DNA of 64,000 bases from Pseudomonas vanderleydeniana (GCF_014268755.2 NZ_CP077093.1:1848001-1912000), one strand, 5' to 3'; counted from the stretch's first letter, positions 45,792-55,177 are shown. The notes: generated from the sequence alone by a model not told the origin. Program-made: numbers and translations.

Positions 45792-46385
45792 TTATAGGCT
45801 GAAGTCACCCTCGGCCGCCAGCGCGCTTACCGGCTCGCGTGGGCTCGGTACTTCCCGGGCCTGCAGGTATTCGGCGAGGCTGGCCTTGTCGCCCAGTTTG
45901 CCGACGGCCACGGCCGCGTGCAGGGCGTAACCTTCCGGAATCTTCAGTTCCTTGCGGGTCAGTTCCTGGTCGAAGCCGGCCATGCCGTGGGTGTGCCAGC
46001 CGCTCTGGCTGGCTTGCAGGGCCAGGTAGCCCCAGGCCGAGCCGGTGTCGAAGGTGTGCCACAGGGCCGGGGTTTCCTCGGCTGCGCCGGGCACCTTGAA
46101 GGTGGTTTTCGAGATCACGATCACCAGCGCCGACGCATGTTGCGCCCAGTTGCGGTTGAACTCGTTGAGCAGGCCGAGGAAACGCTCCCAGTTCGGCGTG
46201 TCGCGACGCGCGTAGAGAAAGCGCCACGGCTGCGAGTTGTAGGCCGATGGCGCCCAGCGTGCGGCTTCGAAGAAGCTCAGCAGGGTTTCTTCCGGGATGG
46301 CTTCGCCGGTGAAGGCGCGCGGCGACCAGCGCTGGGTGAACTGGGCATCGATGGGGTAATCGGCGACACGTGGGTTGGCACTCAT
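45792..46385 (-). CDS. Nitroreductase family protein
   Basis: 197 residues. FMN-binding signature QRWSPRAFTGEAIPEETLLS and AARWAPSAYNSQPWRF, then HTFDTGSAWGYLALQASQSG. An NAD(P)H-dependent oxidoreductase of the nitro/quinone reductase type; the natural substrate is unknown. The upstream 277-base spacer to the divergent YcgN gene has no supported gene. Confidence 0.9.
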   Translation of the reverse strand: MSANPRVADYPIDAQFTQRWSPRAFTGEAIPEETLLSFFEAARWAPSAYNSQPWRFLYARRDTPNWERFLGLLNEFNRNWAQHASALVIVISKTTFKVPGAAEETPALWHTFDTGSAWGYLALQASQSGWHTHGMAGFDQELTRKELKIPEGYALHAAVAVGKLGDKASLAEYLQAREVPSPREPVSALAAEGDFSL

Positions 46386-46662
46386 GGGCGATTCCTGACT
46401 AGAGTCCGAAGTGAAGGGTGTTGGGGCGACCCTGGCCGCTGGAGCGGTGTCCGGTCGTGATGCCTGGCCCGTCTACAGTCTGCCGAGTGCGGCGCCGTGG
46501 AGCGCTAATGGCAGTTGGCTAGTGGGCTTTGGGGTCCCCAAACTACTGCGCGCGGGCGTGACTGACAAGCCTTCTTCAACCGACAGTCGCCAATGCTTGG
46601 CCCTTTGCGGCCTGGGCACTAGACTGGCGACCTTTTCACTACCCGATGCAGATGTCTGAACC

Positions 46663-47112
46663 ATGGCCGCAAAAGTCGAACCCTTCTGGATACGCAAGAC
46701 CCTCGATCAGCTCGACCAGGAGGAATGGGAGTCGCTGTGCGACGGCTGTGGCCTGTGCTGCCTGCAGAAGCTCGAGGATGAAGAGGACAACAGCGTCTAC
46801 TACACGCGTATCGCCTGCAAGTTGCTGGACCTCAAGACCTGCCAGTGCACCGACTACAGCAACCGTCGCGCTTCGGTGCCCGACTGCATCCAGCTCACCC
46901 CGGGCAAGGCCGACGAGTTCAAGTGGCTGCCGCCGACCTGCGGTTATCGACTGGTCAGCGAAGGCAAGGACCTGCCACTCTGGCATCATCTGGTCTGCGG
47001 CGACCGCGACGCGGTGCACCACGAGCGAATCTCCCAGTCCGGGCGGATGCTGGCCGAAGGCAGCGTGCCCGAGGACGATTGGGAAGACCATCTGATTTTC
47101 CGCGCCGGTTGA
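46663..47112 (+). CDS. YcgN-family cysteine cluster protein
   Basis: 149 residues. Cysteine cluster [12 protein letters not shown] at about 26-37, then [14 protein letters not shown] and a late CGDRD, the UPF0153/YkgJ-like putative metal-binding set. Function unknown. ATG 46663, native codon use. Followed after 25 bases by a lipoprotein-like gene in the same direction. Confidence 0.88.
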   Translation: MAAKVEPFWIRKTLDQLDQEEWESLCDGCGLCCLQKLEDEEDNSVYYTRIACKLLDLKTCQCTDYSNRRASVPDCIQLTPGKADEFKWLPPTCGYRLVSEGKDLPLWHHLVCGDRDAVHHERISQSGRMLAEGSVPEDDWEDHLIFRAG

Positions 47113-47137
47113 TCCTGGCGAACTCGAGGGAGCGTAT

Positions 47138-48376
47138 ATGCCGGTGCGTGGCCGACTGTTGGCGGGATCGCTGCTGCTGATGCTGGCCGGCTGCGCCTGG
47201 GCCGGGAAAAAAGTCGACCTGGATTACCACCTGCGCCTGTTGCCGCAGAGCGACCAGGTGGAAGTGCGCCTGACCCTGGCCCAGGGGGCGGCGGTGCGCA
47301 GCCTGGATTTCGACCTGGGAGCCCAGGGCTACTACAGCGACTTCAAGGCCGACGGCCAGTGGCTGGTACGACCGGACCAGGCCGGTACCAACAGTCGCGG
47401 TATCTGGCGTCCGGCTGCCGGCCAGGCGAGCCTGAGCTATCGGGTGAGCATCAGCCATCCGCGCCGCAATGGCACGTTCGAAACCCGCATGACCAGCCAC
47501 TGGGCCCTGCTGCGTGGCGAGGAACTGGTGCCGCCGGCGCACCTGGACCAGCAGGATGGTACCGAGCTGGTGTCGCGGTTGGACGTGGAGCTGCCCAATG
47601 GCTGGAAAAGCGTCGAGACGGCCTGGCCGCGGATCGGCAAGAACCGCTTTCGTGTCGATAACGTCTCGCGCCTGTTCGATCGGCCGACCGGCTGGCTGCT
47701 GGCCGGCGATCTCGGCAGCCGGCGCACGCGCCTGGGGGAAACCGAGGTGACGGTCGCCGGTCCCCGGGGCGAGGGCATGCGGCGGATGGATGTGCTGATG
47801 CTGCTGACCTTCGTCTGGCCCAAGCTGCAGGAGGTGTTTCCGCGCAATCCACCGAAACTGCTGGTGGTGGGGGCCGGAGAGTCGATGATGCGGGGTGCCC
47901 GGGCGGCCCATGATTCGATCTACCTGCACACGACCGGGCCGTTGGTCAGCGAGTCCGGGGCCAGCCCGCTGGTGCGTGAGCTGGTGCATGTCTTCGGACG
48001 GATCAACGACAGCCATCGCAGCGACTGGATCGGTGAAGGCCTGGCGGAGTACTACGCCATCGAACTGGTGCGACGTGCCGGCGGGATGAGCGAGGAGCGC
48101 TACCAGGCGGCACAGGGCAGGCTGGCGCGGCTCGGACACAAGGTCGGCAGCTTGCGGGGCGACCAGGTGAGCGGAGCGACGGTGGCCCGGGCGGTCGTGC
48201 TGTTGCAGGAACTGGACCGGGAGATTCGCCAGCAGACCGACAACCGGCATTCGCTGGATGACGTGAGCCGGGCAGCGATGCGCCTGGACACGGTGACCAC
48301 CCGGGAATTCGTCCAGTTGAGCGAAAGCGTGCTGGGTGGGCCGTCGAAGGTGTTGGCGACGGATCTGCTGAAGTAG
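47138..48376 (+). CDS. Secreted or lipoprotein M61-like protein with altered zinc motif
   Basis: 412 residues. A signal peptide with LLMLAGC suggests lipidation at Cys19, though AWA-GKK could be cut by signal peptidase I. The layout (beta-rich N-terminal half, then LVRELVHVFGRIND and, about 20 residues on, WIGEGLAEYYAIELVRR) matches the M61/M1 gluzincin order HExxH...WxxEGxxxYY. Here the first His is Arg (RELVH), so catalysis as a zinc peptidase is doubtful. ATG 47138 with CGAGGGAGC upstream. Confidence 0.7.
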   Translation: MPVRGRLLAGSLLLMLAGCAWAGKKVDLDYHLRLLPQSDQVEVRLTLAQGAAVRSLDFDLGAQGYYSDFKADGQWLVRPDQAGTNSRGIWRPAAGQASLSYRVSISHPRRNGTFETRMTSHWALLRGEELVPPAHLDQQDGTELVSRLDVELPNGWKSVETAWPRIGKNRFRVDNVSRLFDRPTGWLLAGDLGSRRTRLGETEVTVAGPRGEGMRRMDVLMLLTFVWPKLQEVFPRNPPKLLVVGAGESMMRGARAAHDSIYLHTTGPLVSESGASPLVRELVHVFGRINDSHRSDWIGEGLAEYYAIELVRRAGGMSEERYQAAQGRLARLGHKVGSLRGDQVSGATVARAVVLLQELDREIRQQTDNRHSLDDVSRAAMRLDTVTTREFVQLSESVLGGPSKVLATDLLK

Positions 48377-48396
48377 CTGGCGCGCTACCGATCTTT

Positions 48397-48503
48397 GATC
48401 GTTCCCACGCTCTGCGTGGGAACGCAGCACGTGAGGCTCTGCGTCACCAGAGCGGGCGCTGAGTGCCCAGAGAGGCATTCCCACGCGCAGCGTGGGAACG
48501 ATC
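48397..48503. repeat. Long inverted-repeat element, copy 2
   Basis: GATCGTTCCCACGCTCTGCG and CGCGCAGCGTGGGAACGATC are the outer arms, with an inner region of shorter palindromes. Same family and length (107 bases) as 27032-27138, again between convergent genes. Confidence 0.87.
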
Positions 48504-48541
48504 AGTAGGGTTTGCCCGCGAGGGCGTGCTCAAGGGCGCTA

Positions 48542-48916
48542 TCAGGCCTTCGGCGTTTCCAGCGAGTCGTTCCCCGTCACCGTCGCGGTACGGGTTGCCA
48601 TCTCGGCACTGGCCTTCATCTGCCGCAGCTCATCCGCCGCTCGCTCGACCTTGGCACGTACGCCTTGCAGGTCCTGGCGGCCCTTTTCCAGCAGGCTCTT
48701 GGCCGAGCTGTGGCCGGTGATGCCGCGAGCCATTGCGACGCCGCCGATGGCCACCTGGATCAGGCCGAACACGCCACCCCGGCGCAGGCCCTTGCCGACC
48801 ATCACGACGCCGCCGGCCAGGGAACCGATGCGCTCCCAGCCCTGGACGTTCTGCTCGGCCGGCCGGGACTGGAATGGCGTGGAGTCGATGCGCTGCAGGG
48901 TTTTACTGTCGCTCAT
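48542..48916 (-). CDS. DUF2892-like small membrane protein
   Basis: 124 residues. After NVQGWERIGSLAGGVVMVGK, two hydrophobic segments (about 32-45 and 50-66) with a GLRRGGVFGL turn and MARGITGH are typical of DUF2892/YgaP-type membrane hairpins. The C-terminal 50 residues form a charged coiled coil (LLEKGRQDLQGVRAKVERAA). Function unknown. ATG complementary to 48914-48916 with GGGAGACAG ahead. Confidence 0.75.
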   Translation of the reverse strand: MSDSKTLQRIDSTPFQSRPAEQNVQGWERIGSLAGGVVMVGKGLRRGGVFGLIQVAIGGVAMARGITGHSSAKSLLEKGRQDLQGVRAKVERAADELRQMKASAEMATRTATVTGNDSLETPKA

Positions 48917-48987
48917 GATCTGTCTCCCTCAAGTGACGTTGGATAGAGTGCAGACTGTCGGAACCGCCGGCGGGTTCCTCGAGACAT

Positions 48988-49455
48988 TCAGAACTTGGGC
49001 CCCGAGCGGGTGTTGTTGCCCTTGGCCAGGCGGTCATAGAGCACCACGTTGACGGTGGCGGCCAGGTTCATGCAACCGGTGGTGGGGATGTACACGACGT
49101 CCTCGCACCAATCGCGGATGTCCTTGTCCAGCGAGCCATCCTCCGGGCCGAAGATGTACAGCGCGCGATCGGGATGGGTGTATTCCGGCAGCGGGCGGGC
49201 GCCCTCCACCAGCTCGACGGCGACCGGGATGCAGCCCAGGGGCAGGATTTTCTTCAGGTCGTCGATGCCGATCAGCGGGATGTCCTGGTGCACCTTCTTG
49301 GTGTCGGTGACGAAGTCCCGGGCGCGCTCGTAGCGCTTGCCGGTATAGAACACCGAGGCCACGCCGTAGCAGCCAGCCGCACGCATCACCGAGCCGACGT
49401 TCTCCGGTGACTTGGGGTTATACAAACCAATGCAGCTGTACCTTTTGTTTGCCAC
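48988..49455 (-). CDS. SpoU/TrmH-family RNA methyltransferase
   Basis: 155 residues. All three SPOUT motifs: NPKSPENVGSVMRAAGCYG (motif 1), LYIFGPEDGSLDKDI (motif 2) and TTGCMNLAATVNVVLYDRL (motif 3), forming the trefoil-knot SAM site. Likely a 2'-O-methyltransferase acting on tRNA or rRNA; the exact target cannot be read from sequence. Confidence 0.9.
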   Translation of the reverse strand: MANKRYSCIGLYNPKSPENVGSVMRAAGCYGVASVFYTGKRYERARDFVTDTKKVHQDIPLIGIDDLKKILPLGCIPVAVELVEGARPLPEYTHPDRALYIFGPEDGSLDKDIRDWCEDVVYIPTTGCMNLAATVNVVLYDRLAKGNNTRSGPKF

Positions 49456-49572
49456 GAGCGGGGTGCCTTCCAGGAAAAAGACGCGAGTATACCGGCAACG
49501 CCGCAGGGCGTGAGCCTTCCTCGATCAGGGGCTGGAGACTGCCCGCGTGGCGGCGGGCAGCACAGGCGCGAC

Positions 49573-49947
49573 TCACTCGTCTTTCTTCAGCATCCCGGCC
49601 AGGGCGGCGAAGGGGTTGTGGGTGGCCTTGGCGACCTTCGGGCTGCTCAGGGAGCTGTCGCCGAAATACTGCTGGTCGGTGTAGCGCGAGTGTTCGTTGT
49701 CGTGGCAGAACAGGCAGAGCAGCTCCCAGTTGGAGCCGTCCTGCGGGTTGTTGTCGTGGTTGTGGTCGCGATGGTGCACGGTCAGTTCGCTCAGGCGCTT
49801 GCCGGAGAATTCACGGGCGCAGCGGCCGCAGACGTGCGGATACATCTTCAGCGCCTTGTCACGATAGCCCATCTCCTTGTCGCGTTTCGCATCGGCGAGG
49901 ATGCGGTCCAGCTTGGCGGTATGGGAGGGTGGGTTGGCCGAACTCAT
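49573..49947 (-). CDS. YajD-like HNH nuclease family protein
   Basis: 124 residues. HNH core: CGRCAREFSGKRLSELTVHH, RDHNHDNNPQDGSNWELLCL then FCHDNEHSR, with two CxxC zinc-knuckle pairs. Similar to E. coli YajD, whose function is unknown. No phage or restriction genes are adjacent, so a housekeeping role is likelier than defence. Confidence 0.9.
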   Translation of the reverse strand: MSSANPPSHTAKLDRILADAKRDKEMGYRDKALKMYPHVCGRCAREFSGKRLSELTVHHRDHNHDNNPQDGSNWELLCLFCHDNEHSRYTDQQYFGDSSLSSPKVAKATHNPFAALAGMLKKDE

Positions 49948-50125
49948 GGGTTCACCTTGTCGAATGGGTTAATGACGGTCGTGCCATGAAGTCTAGCGCA
50001 GTTCCCTGGCGTTTCGGTGATCGGCGGCCTGTCGTCCCCGGGACGATTTCATCGAAATGTCATTGGGCGAGGCAAAATGTTTGCGTTGCGAGTAGCCTGT
50101 AGCAGACAGATTGCTGGAGCTATCG

Positions 50126-50395
50126 ATGAAAGGCATTACCCTGGCGGCCGCTGTGTGGGCCGCGCTGACGATGACGACGGCCTGGGCCGAGGACATTGCG
50201 CCGGCCCCCGTGACACCGGCTCCGGGCTCGCCGGGTACCGCCACCCCGACGCCGTACCCGCAAGTTACCCCACGCACGCCCCCCAAGCCCGGAGAACCGC
50301 TGCCGAGCATCGAGCTGCCGTCGCCGCCCAAGGACCAGACGCTGCCGGGCCTGGAGCAGAACGACAAGACGGACAAGACCAAGCCAGGCCACTAG
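50126..50395 (+). CDS. Small secreted Pro-rich protein
   Basis: 89 residues. Signal peptide MKGITLAAAVWAALTMTTAW with cleavage near AWA-EDI, then a Pro/Thr-rich low-complexity chain (PAPVTPAPGSPGTATPTPYP) and an acidic/basic tail. GGAG precedes ATG 50126. No domain recognised; likely periplasmic or extracellular. Native GC. Confidence 0.7.
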   Translation: MKGITLAAAVWAALTMTTAWAEDIAPAPVTPAPGSPGTATPTPYPQVTPRTPPKPGEPLPSIELPSPPKDQTLPGLEQNDKTDKTKPGH

Positions 50396-50552
50396 TGGCC
50401 TGTGTGGCCAATTCGCATACTCAACTTCGGCCCAAGTCCTTGCCAGGCTGCGTTGCCATTCCTCGCCGTAGCCCGGCCATGACCCGTCATGGCGCCTTGC
50501 CTGGCAAACCCTTGAGCTCGAATGTGAGTATCCGAGTTAACCGTACAGGCCA

Positions 50553-51026
50553 CTAGACCTGCTGCGAGAGCAGTTGCCCGTCGACCATGCGCAGGCGCTT
50601 GGACATTGCGATGGCGATGGCACGAATGATCTTGGCGGCGATTTTCGGCGATTCGTTGAGCATCTTTTCCAGCGAGTCCTTGCCCAGGTTCAACAGCTGG
50701 CAGTGGCTGGCCGCCACGCAACTGGCCGAGCGCCGCTCGCCATCGAGTACCGCCATCTCGCCGAAGGCCCGCCCGGCCCGCAGGGTGGCGATGACCACGG
50801 GTTGGCCGGCTTCGTTGAGCTTCTGCACGTTGACGCTGCCATGATGGATGATGCACATGAAGGTGCCTGCATCGCCTTCATGGAAGATTTCCTCGCCCTT
50901 GTCCACGCTGCTGATGCTGAAGTAGCCGGATGCCGCCTGGCAGTCGGCGGGCAGGAGGTGGCTGAACAGACCGCAGTCCATCAGCATGTCGCGAATTTCG
51001 TTATTCAGTGAGGTCGGTTCTGACAT
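50553..51026 (-). CDS. Cyclic nucleotide-binding domain protein
   Basis: 157 residues, essentially one cNMP-binding domain (about 18-140): KGEEIFHEGDAGTFMCIIHH and the phosphate-binding cassette RAFGEMAVLDGERRSASC with the conserved Glu and Arg. No helix-turn-helix is evident after it, so it is a stand-alone sensor rather than a Crp-type regulator. Partner unknown. Confidence 0.9.
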   Translation of the reverse strand: MSEPTSLNNEIRDMLMDCGLFSHLLPADCQAASGYFSISSVDKGEEIFHEGDAGTFMCIIHHGSVNVQKLNEAGQPVVIATLRAGRAFGEMAVLDGERRSASCVAASHCQLLNLGKDSLEKMLNESPKIAAKIIRAIAIAMSKRLRMVDGQLLSQQV

Positions 51027-51109
51027 GTTTCACGATCTATTGTTGTTGTCCGCTCCCGGCCCGGCGACCGGGAGTCATGGTCTATGACACTGGCGCCGGG
51101 CAGAGTTCC

Positions 51110-53161
51110 TCAGGCGATACCCAGAACCTTGAACACGAAGCCATATTCGAGCGCTACGTCACGCAATCCCTGGTAGCGCCCGCTCATGCCGCCGTGGCCG
51201 GCACCCAGCTCGGTCTTGAGCAAGAGTAGATGTTCGTCGGTGCGGGTCGCACGCAATTTTGCCACCCACTTGGCCGCCTCCCAGTACTGCACGCGGCTGT
51301 CGTTGTAGCCGGCGATCACCAGCATCGCCGGGTAGGCCTGGGCGCGAACGTTCTCGTAGGGGGCGTAGGCCTTGAGCCGGGCATGCACCTCGGGTTCCTG
51401 CGGGTTGCCCCACTCGTCGTATTCGGTGACGGTCAGCGGCAGGTCGGGGTCGAGCATGGTGTTCAGTACATCGACGAACGGCACCTCGGCAATCGCCGCC
51501 TGGAACAGTTCCGGGCGCTGGTTGAGCACCGCGCCGATCAGCAGGCCACCGGCACTGCCGCCGCTGATGACCAGTTGGCTGGAGCGGGTCAGGCCTTCGG
51601 CGACCAGGTGCTCGGCGCAGGCGATGAAGTCGTCGAAAGTGTTCTGCTTGTGCTCCTGCTTGCCGGCGCGATACCAGGCCTCGCCCAGTTCGCCGCCGCC
51701 GCGCACGTGGGCGATGGCGAAGGCCACGCCGCGCTCGAGCAGGCTCAGGCGGGCATGGGAGAACCAGGGGTCGAGGCTTTCGCCGTAGGCGCCGTAGCCA
51801 TAGAGATAGAGCGGGGTGGCCTGGCCCAGCAGCTCGCGCTTGACCACCAGGCTGATCGGGATCCGGGTGCCGTCCGGCGCCTTGGCCCAGAGTCGTTGGC
51901 TGACATAGGCATCGGCATCGAAGGGGCCGAGCACCGGCGTCTGCTTGAGCACGATCTGCTCGCCACTGGCCAGGTTCAACTGACGGACCTGGGCCGGGCG
52001 GTTGAGGGCTTCGTAGCGCAGGCGGATGCAGTCGCTGCTGAACTCCAGGCTGTCCTGCACGTAGAGGCTGTAGGCCGCATCCGGCAACTGCACGCGGTAG
52101 GCCGGCAGACCCTCGGGACGTACCTCGATGATCGGCAGGCCGCCTTCGCGCAGGCTCAGGCACAAGGCCTGGGCATTGAGCGTGACGCCTTCGAGCATCA
52201 CCTGGTCATCGTGGGGTACCAGCCGTTGCCAGTCGTCGCGACGGGGGATGCCATCGTCGGCGGCGTGGAACAGGGCGAAGTTGATGCCGTCTTGGTTGCT
52301 GCGGATGAACCAGCGCCACTGGCCCTGGTAGCGACCGTGATCGACGAAGTACTCGTGGCCCTCGACGCGTGGCGCCAGGCAGGTGAAGGGTTGGCCTGGT
52401 GTCTCGGCGTCGAGCACCCAGGCTTCACTGGTGGTCTTGCTGCCCAGCAGCGCCACCAGTTGCCGTTCGGAGCTGCTGCGGTAGCAGTGCAGGAAGAAAC
52501 GCCCGTCCGGTTCATGCAGGACTTCCTCGGCGCCATCCTGTCCCAGCACATGGCGATAGAGCTTGTGCGGGCGGTGGGTGTCGTCCAGCTCGCCGAAGAA
52601 CAACGTACGGCTGTCGTTGGCCCAGGTCATGCTGCCGTCGCAGTCGTCGAAGGGCAGCTCGCTGACGTTGCCGCTGGCCAGTTCCTTGACGTACAGGCGG
52701 TAGATTTCGTCGCCGCTGGTGTCCAGGCTGTAGGCCAGGCGCTGGTGGTCCGGGCTGACACTGAAGCTGCCGAGGGACAGGAAGCCGCCAGCGGCCAGCT
52801 CGTTGGGGTCGAGCAGCAGTTGCTCGGTGCCTTCATCGACGGTCAGGCTGTCATCGGCCGGGCGCGGGCAGCGATAGTGGCGGGCGTACTCGTCGCCGGC
52901 GGTGGTGCGGGTGTAGTACAGGAACGGGCCCCAGGGCGAGGGCAGGGACAGGTCGGTCTCGAGAATCCGTCCCCTGATTTCCTCGAACAGGGTTTCGCGC
53001 AGTTCGGCCTGGTCGGCCAACTGCGCCTGCTGATAGCTGTTTTCGGCCTTGAGGTAATCGAGCACCGCCTCGCTGTCGCGCTCCTGCAACCAGGCATAGG
53101 GATCGGGACCTTGGCCCTTGCGGGCAATCGGGGCGCTGCTGATGGCGGCTTTGCGGGACAT
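51110..53161 (-). CDS. ptrB: Oligopeptidase B (S9 prolyl oligopeptidase family)
   Basis: 683 residues from the ATG complementary to 53159-53161, GAGAG upstream. N-terminal beta-propeller (about 75-400) and C-terminal alpha/beta-hydrolase: catalytic Ser in ISGGSAGGLLIGAVLNQRP, Asp in AGYNDSRVQYWEA, His in GAGHGGMSGRY. Cleaves short peptides after Arg/Lys. A much longer upstream frame is rejected because it covers the start of the opposite-strand gene at 53261. Confidence 0.95.
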   Translation of the reverse strand: MSRKAAISSAPIARKGQGPDPYAWLQERDSEAVLDYLKAENSYQQAQLADQAELRETLFEEIRGRILETDLSLPSPWGPFLYYTRTTAGDEYARHYRCPRPADDSLTVDEGTEQLLLDPNELAAGGFLSLGSFSVSPDHQRLAYSLDTSGDEIYRLYVKELASGNVSELPFDDCDGSMTWANDSRTLFFGELDDTHRPHKLYRHVLGQDGAEEVLHEPDGRFFLHCYRSSSERQLVALLGSKTTSEAWVLDAETPGQPFTCLAPRVEGHEYFVDHGRYQGQWRWFIRSNQDGINFALFHAADDGIPRRDDWQRLVPHDDQVMLEGVTLNAQALCLSLREGGLPIIEVRPEGLPAYRVQLPDAAYSLYVQDSLEFSSDCIRLRYEALNRPAQVRQLNLASGEQIVLKQTPVLGPFDADAYVSQRLWAKAPDGTRIPISLVVKRELLGQATPLYLYGYGAYGESLDPWFSHARLSLLERGVAFAIAHVRGGGELGEAWYRAGKQEHKQNTFDDFIACAEHLVAEGLTRSSQLVISGGSAGGLLIGAVLNQRPELFQAAIAEVPFVDVLNTMLDPDLPLTVTEYDEWGNPQEPEVHARLKAYAPYENVRAQAYPAMLVIAGYNDSRVQYWEAAKWVAKLRATRTDEHLLLLKTELGAGHGGMSGRYQGLRDVALEYGFVFKVLGIA

Positions 53162-53260
53162 GGACAACTCTCTGTCTTGAGGATCGCTGACGGCGGGGCA
53201 GCCGGACCTGCGAAAAGCCGTTATCATAAGCCCCTCATTGCCAGCCTTGCCACGGACACC

Positions 53261-53749
53261 ATGACCGAGAACGACTATCTGATTGCCTGGGGTTGCTACG
53301 CCTTTGCCGCCTTGGGCTGCCTGTTGGTGTGGTTTCGCCTGACCCGCTGGACCTGGCGCTGGCTGCGCGAGCCGTTGCGCCTGCTGGTGGCGGTGCTGCT
53401 GTTCAGCCCGACCATCCTCGACCCGGTGAAGGAGCGTTTCGCCCCGGCGGTCGCCATCACCGCCCTGGACCTGTTGTTCAAGGTCGGCAATAACGCCTGG
53501 CGCGCGGTCTCCGACCTGTTCATGTACCTGGTCATCGCCGCCGGCGTGTACCTGGTCTTCGTGCTGATCCGCTGGCCGATCGAGCGTTCGAGCAAGGCCC
53601 GCAAGCAGCAGGCCGAGGCCGCCGCAGCTGCGGCCCGTGCCGAAATCGAGGCTGACGACCAGCCGTTCGCCGCCCAGTCCCAGGAGCGCCCACGGCGTCC
53701 GCCGCCTGCCGGTGGTGCCGGTCGCCAGCGGGTCGAGCCGCGTCTGTAA
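53261..53749 (+). CDS. MFS-unrelated small membrane protein, unknown
   Basis: 162 residues starting MTENDYLIAWGCYAFAALGC. Hydrophobic segments at about 7-25, 38-55 and 88-108, then a charged Ala/Gln/Arg-rich cytosolic tail (SSKARKQQAEAAAAAARAEI). A conserved Pseudomonas hypothetical encoded upstream of the YafJ-like amidotransferase. ATG 53261, divergent from ptrB. Confidence 0.75.
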   Translation: MTENDYLIAWGCYAFAALGCLLVWFRLTRWTWRWLREPLRLLVAVLLFSPTILDPVKERFAPAVAITALDLLFKVGNNAWRAVSDLFMYLVIAAGVYLVFVLIRWPIERSSKARKQQAEAAAAAARAEIEADDQPFAAQSQERPRRPPPAGGAGRQRVEPRL

Positions 53750-53780
53750 GCACGTCCAGCATTGAAGCGAGAGTCCGAGC

Positions 53781-54557
53781 ATGTGTGAATTGTTGGGCAT
53801 GAGCGCCAATGTGCCGACCGATATCGTTTTCAGCTTCACCGGGCTGATGCAGCGCGGTGGCCGCACCGGCCCGCATCGTGACGGTTGGGGCATCGGTTTC
53901 TACGAGGGACGTGGCTTGCGGGTGTTCCAGGACCCGGCGGCGAGCTGTGATTCGGAGGTCGCGCAACTGGTGCAGCGTTATCCGATCAAGAGCGAAGTGG
54001 TGATCGGGCACATCCGCCAGGCCAACGTCGGCAAGGTCTGCCTGTCCAATACCCATCCGTTCGTTCGTGAGCTGTGGGGGCGCAACTGGTGTTTCGCGCA
54101 TAACGGCCAGTTGGCGGACTTCCAGCCCCGGCACAGCTTCTATCGCCCGGTCGGCGATACCGACAGCGAGGCGGCCTTCTGCGACCTGCTCAACCGCGTT
54201 CGCGCGGCCTTTCCCGAGCCGGTCGAGGTAGAGCAACTGTTGCCTTCGCTGGTGGCCGCCTGCGCCGAGTATCGTGGCAAGGGCGTGTTCAACTGCCTGC
54301 TCAGCGACGGTGACTGGCTATTCTGCTACTGCTCGACCAAGTTGGCGCAGATCACCCGTCGTGCCCCGTTTGGTCCGGCGCGGCTGAAGGATGTCGATGT
54401 GATCGTCGACTTCCAGGCCGAGACCACGCCCAACGACGTGGTGACGGTGATTGCCACCGAACCCCTGACCGAAAACGAGACCTGGACCCGCTACGAGCCG
54501 GGTCAATGGAGCCTGTGGCGGCGTGGCGAATGCGTCAGCCAGGGCCGGACTGAATAA
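53781..54557 (+). CDS. yafJ: Class II glutamine amidotransferase (YafJ-like)
   Basis: 258 residues. N-terminal nucleophile MCELLGMSANVP (Cys2), then HRDGWGIGFYEGRG, VVIGHIRQANVG and CFAHNGQLADF typical of Ntn amidotransferases. YafJ has no synthase domain; its acceptor is unknown. ATG 53781 exposes Cys after Met removal. A DUF2937 gene follows after 11 bases. Confidence 0.9.
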   Translation: MCELLGMSANVPTDIVFSFTGLMQRGGRTGPHRDGWGIGFYEGRGLRVFQDPAASCDSEVAQLVQRYPIKSEVVIGHIRQANVGKVCLSNTHPFVRELWGRNWCFAHNGQLADFQPRHSFYRPVGDTDSEAAFCDLLNRVRAAFPEPVEVEQLLPSLVAACAEYRGKGVFNCLLSDGDWLFCYCSTKLAQITRRAPFGPARLKDVDVIVDFQAETTPNDVVTVIATEPLTENETWTRYEPGQWSLWRRGECVSQGRTE

Positions 54558-54568
54558 GGACACCTGTC

Positions 54569-55102
54569 ATGTGGTTGAGTTACCTGCGGTTGATACTGTT
54601 TACCCTGGGGCTGCTGATCGGCGTCCAGGTCCCCGGCTTTCTCAGTGACTACACCAAGCGCGTCGAGGCGCACTTGATCGAGGCGCAGACCAGCCTGCAG
54701 GGCTTCCAGAAGACCGCCGAGCAGTTTTTCGACGGCGACCTGCAGAAGCTGGTGGCGCATTACCGTGCCAGCGATGACCCGGTGTTCCGCAGCGATGCCG
54801 ACAGCCTTGGCAGCCTGCTCAATCGCCAGCGCCTGCTCGACGACCAGTTCCAGGCGATGCAGGGCCCCTGGTACAAGCGCGCCTTGCAGGTGGCCTATGC
54901 CGCCGACCCGGCGATCCGCCAGGAAACCCTGCAGGGCTACACCTACCAGGTGTTGCTCTCGCCCGAGGCGATCGGTTGGGCCATGGGGGGGGCGCTGCTG
55001 CTCTCCTTCGTGATCGAAGGCTTCTTCCGCCTGGTGGACTGGGTGGTGTTGGGCGGCAAGCGCCAGCGTGAGCGCCTGGCGCGGCGCGAGCGGGGTTGGT
55101 AA
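54569..55102 (+). CDS. DUF2937 family membrane protein
   Basis: 177 residues. Membrane helix at about 6-24 (LRLILFTLGLLIGVQVPGFL), a helical periplasmic middle (TKRVEAHLIEAQTSLQGFQK), and a second helix (about 138-158). Matches the DUF2937 layout; function unknown. Probably co-transcribed with the upstream amidotransferase gene. Confidence 0.85.
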   Translation: MWLSYLRLILFTLGLLIGVQVPGFLSDYTKRVEAHLIEAQTSLQGFQKTAEQFFDGDLQKLVAHYRASDDPVFRSDADSLGSLLNRQRLLDDQFQAMQGPWYKRALQVAYAADPAIRQETLQGYTYQVLLSPEAIGWAMGGALLLSFVIEGFFRLVDWVVLGGKRQRERLARRERGW

Positions 55103-55110
55103 TCCCGCCG

Positions 55111-55177
55111 CTGTAGGAGCGTGGCTTGCCCGCGAAGCTTTTAGAAGCCCATTCGCGGGCAAGCCACGCTCCTACAG
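55111..55177. repeat. REPIN
   Basis: CTGTAGGAGCGTGGCTTGCC and GGGCAAGCCACGCTCCTACA form arms around CGCGAAGCTTTTAGAAGCCC. Between convergent genes. Confidence 0.9.

Noticed and set aside
51230..53260. Very long plus-strand frame opposite ptrB
   Set aside because: Only its last 162 codons (from ATG 53261) look like a protein; the rest is the reverse of oligopeptidase B coding sequence.
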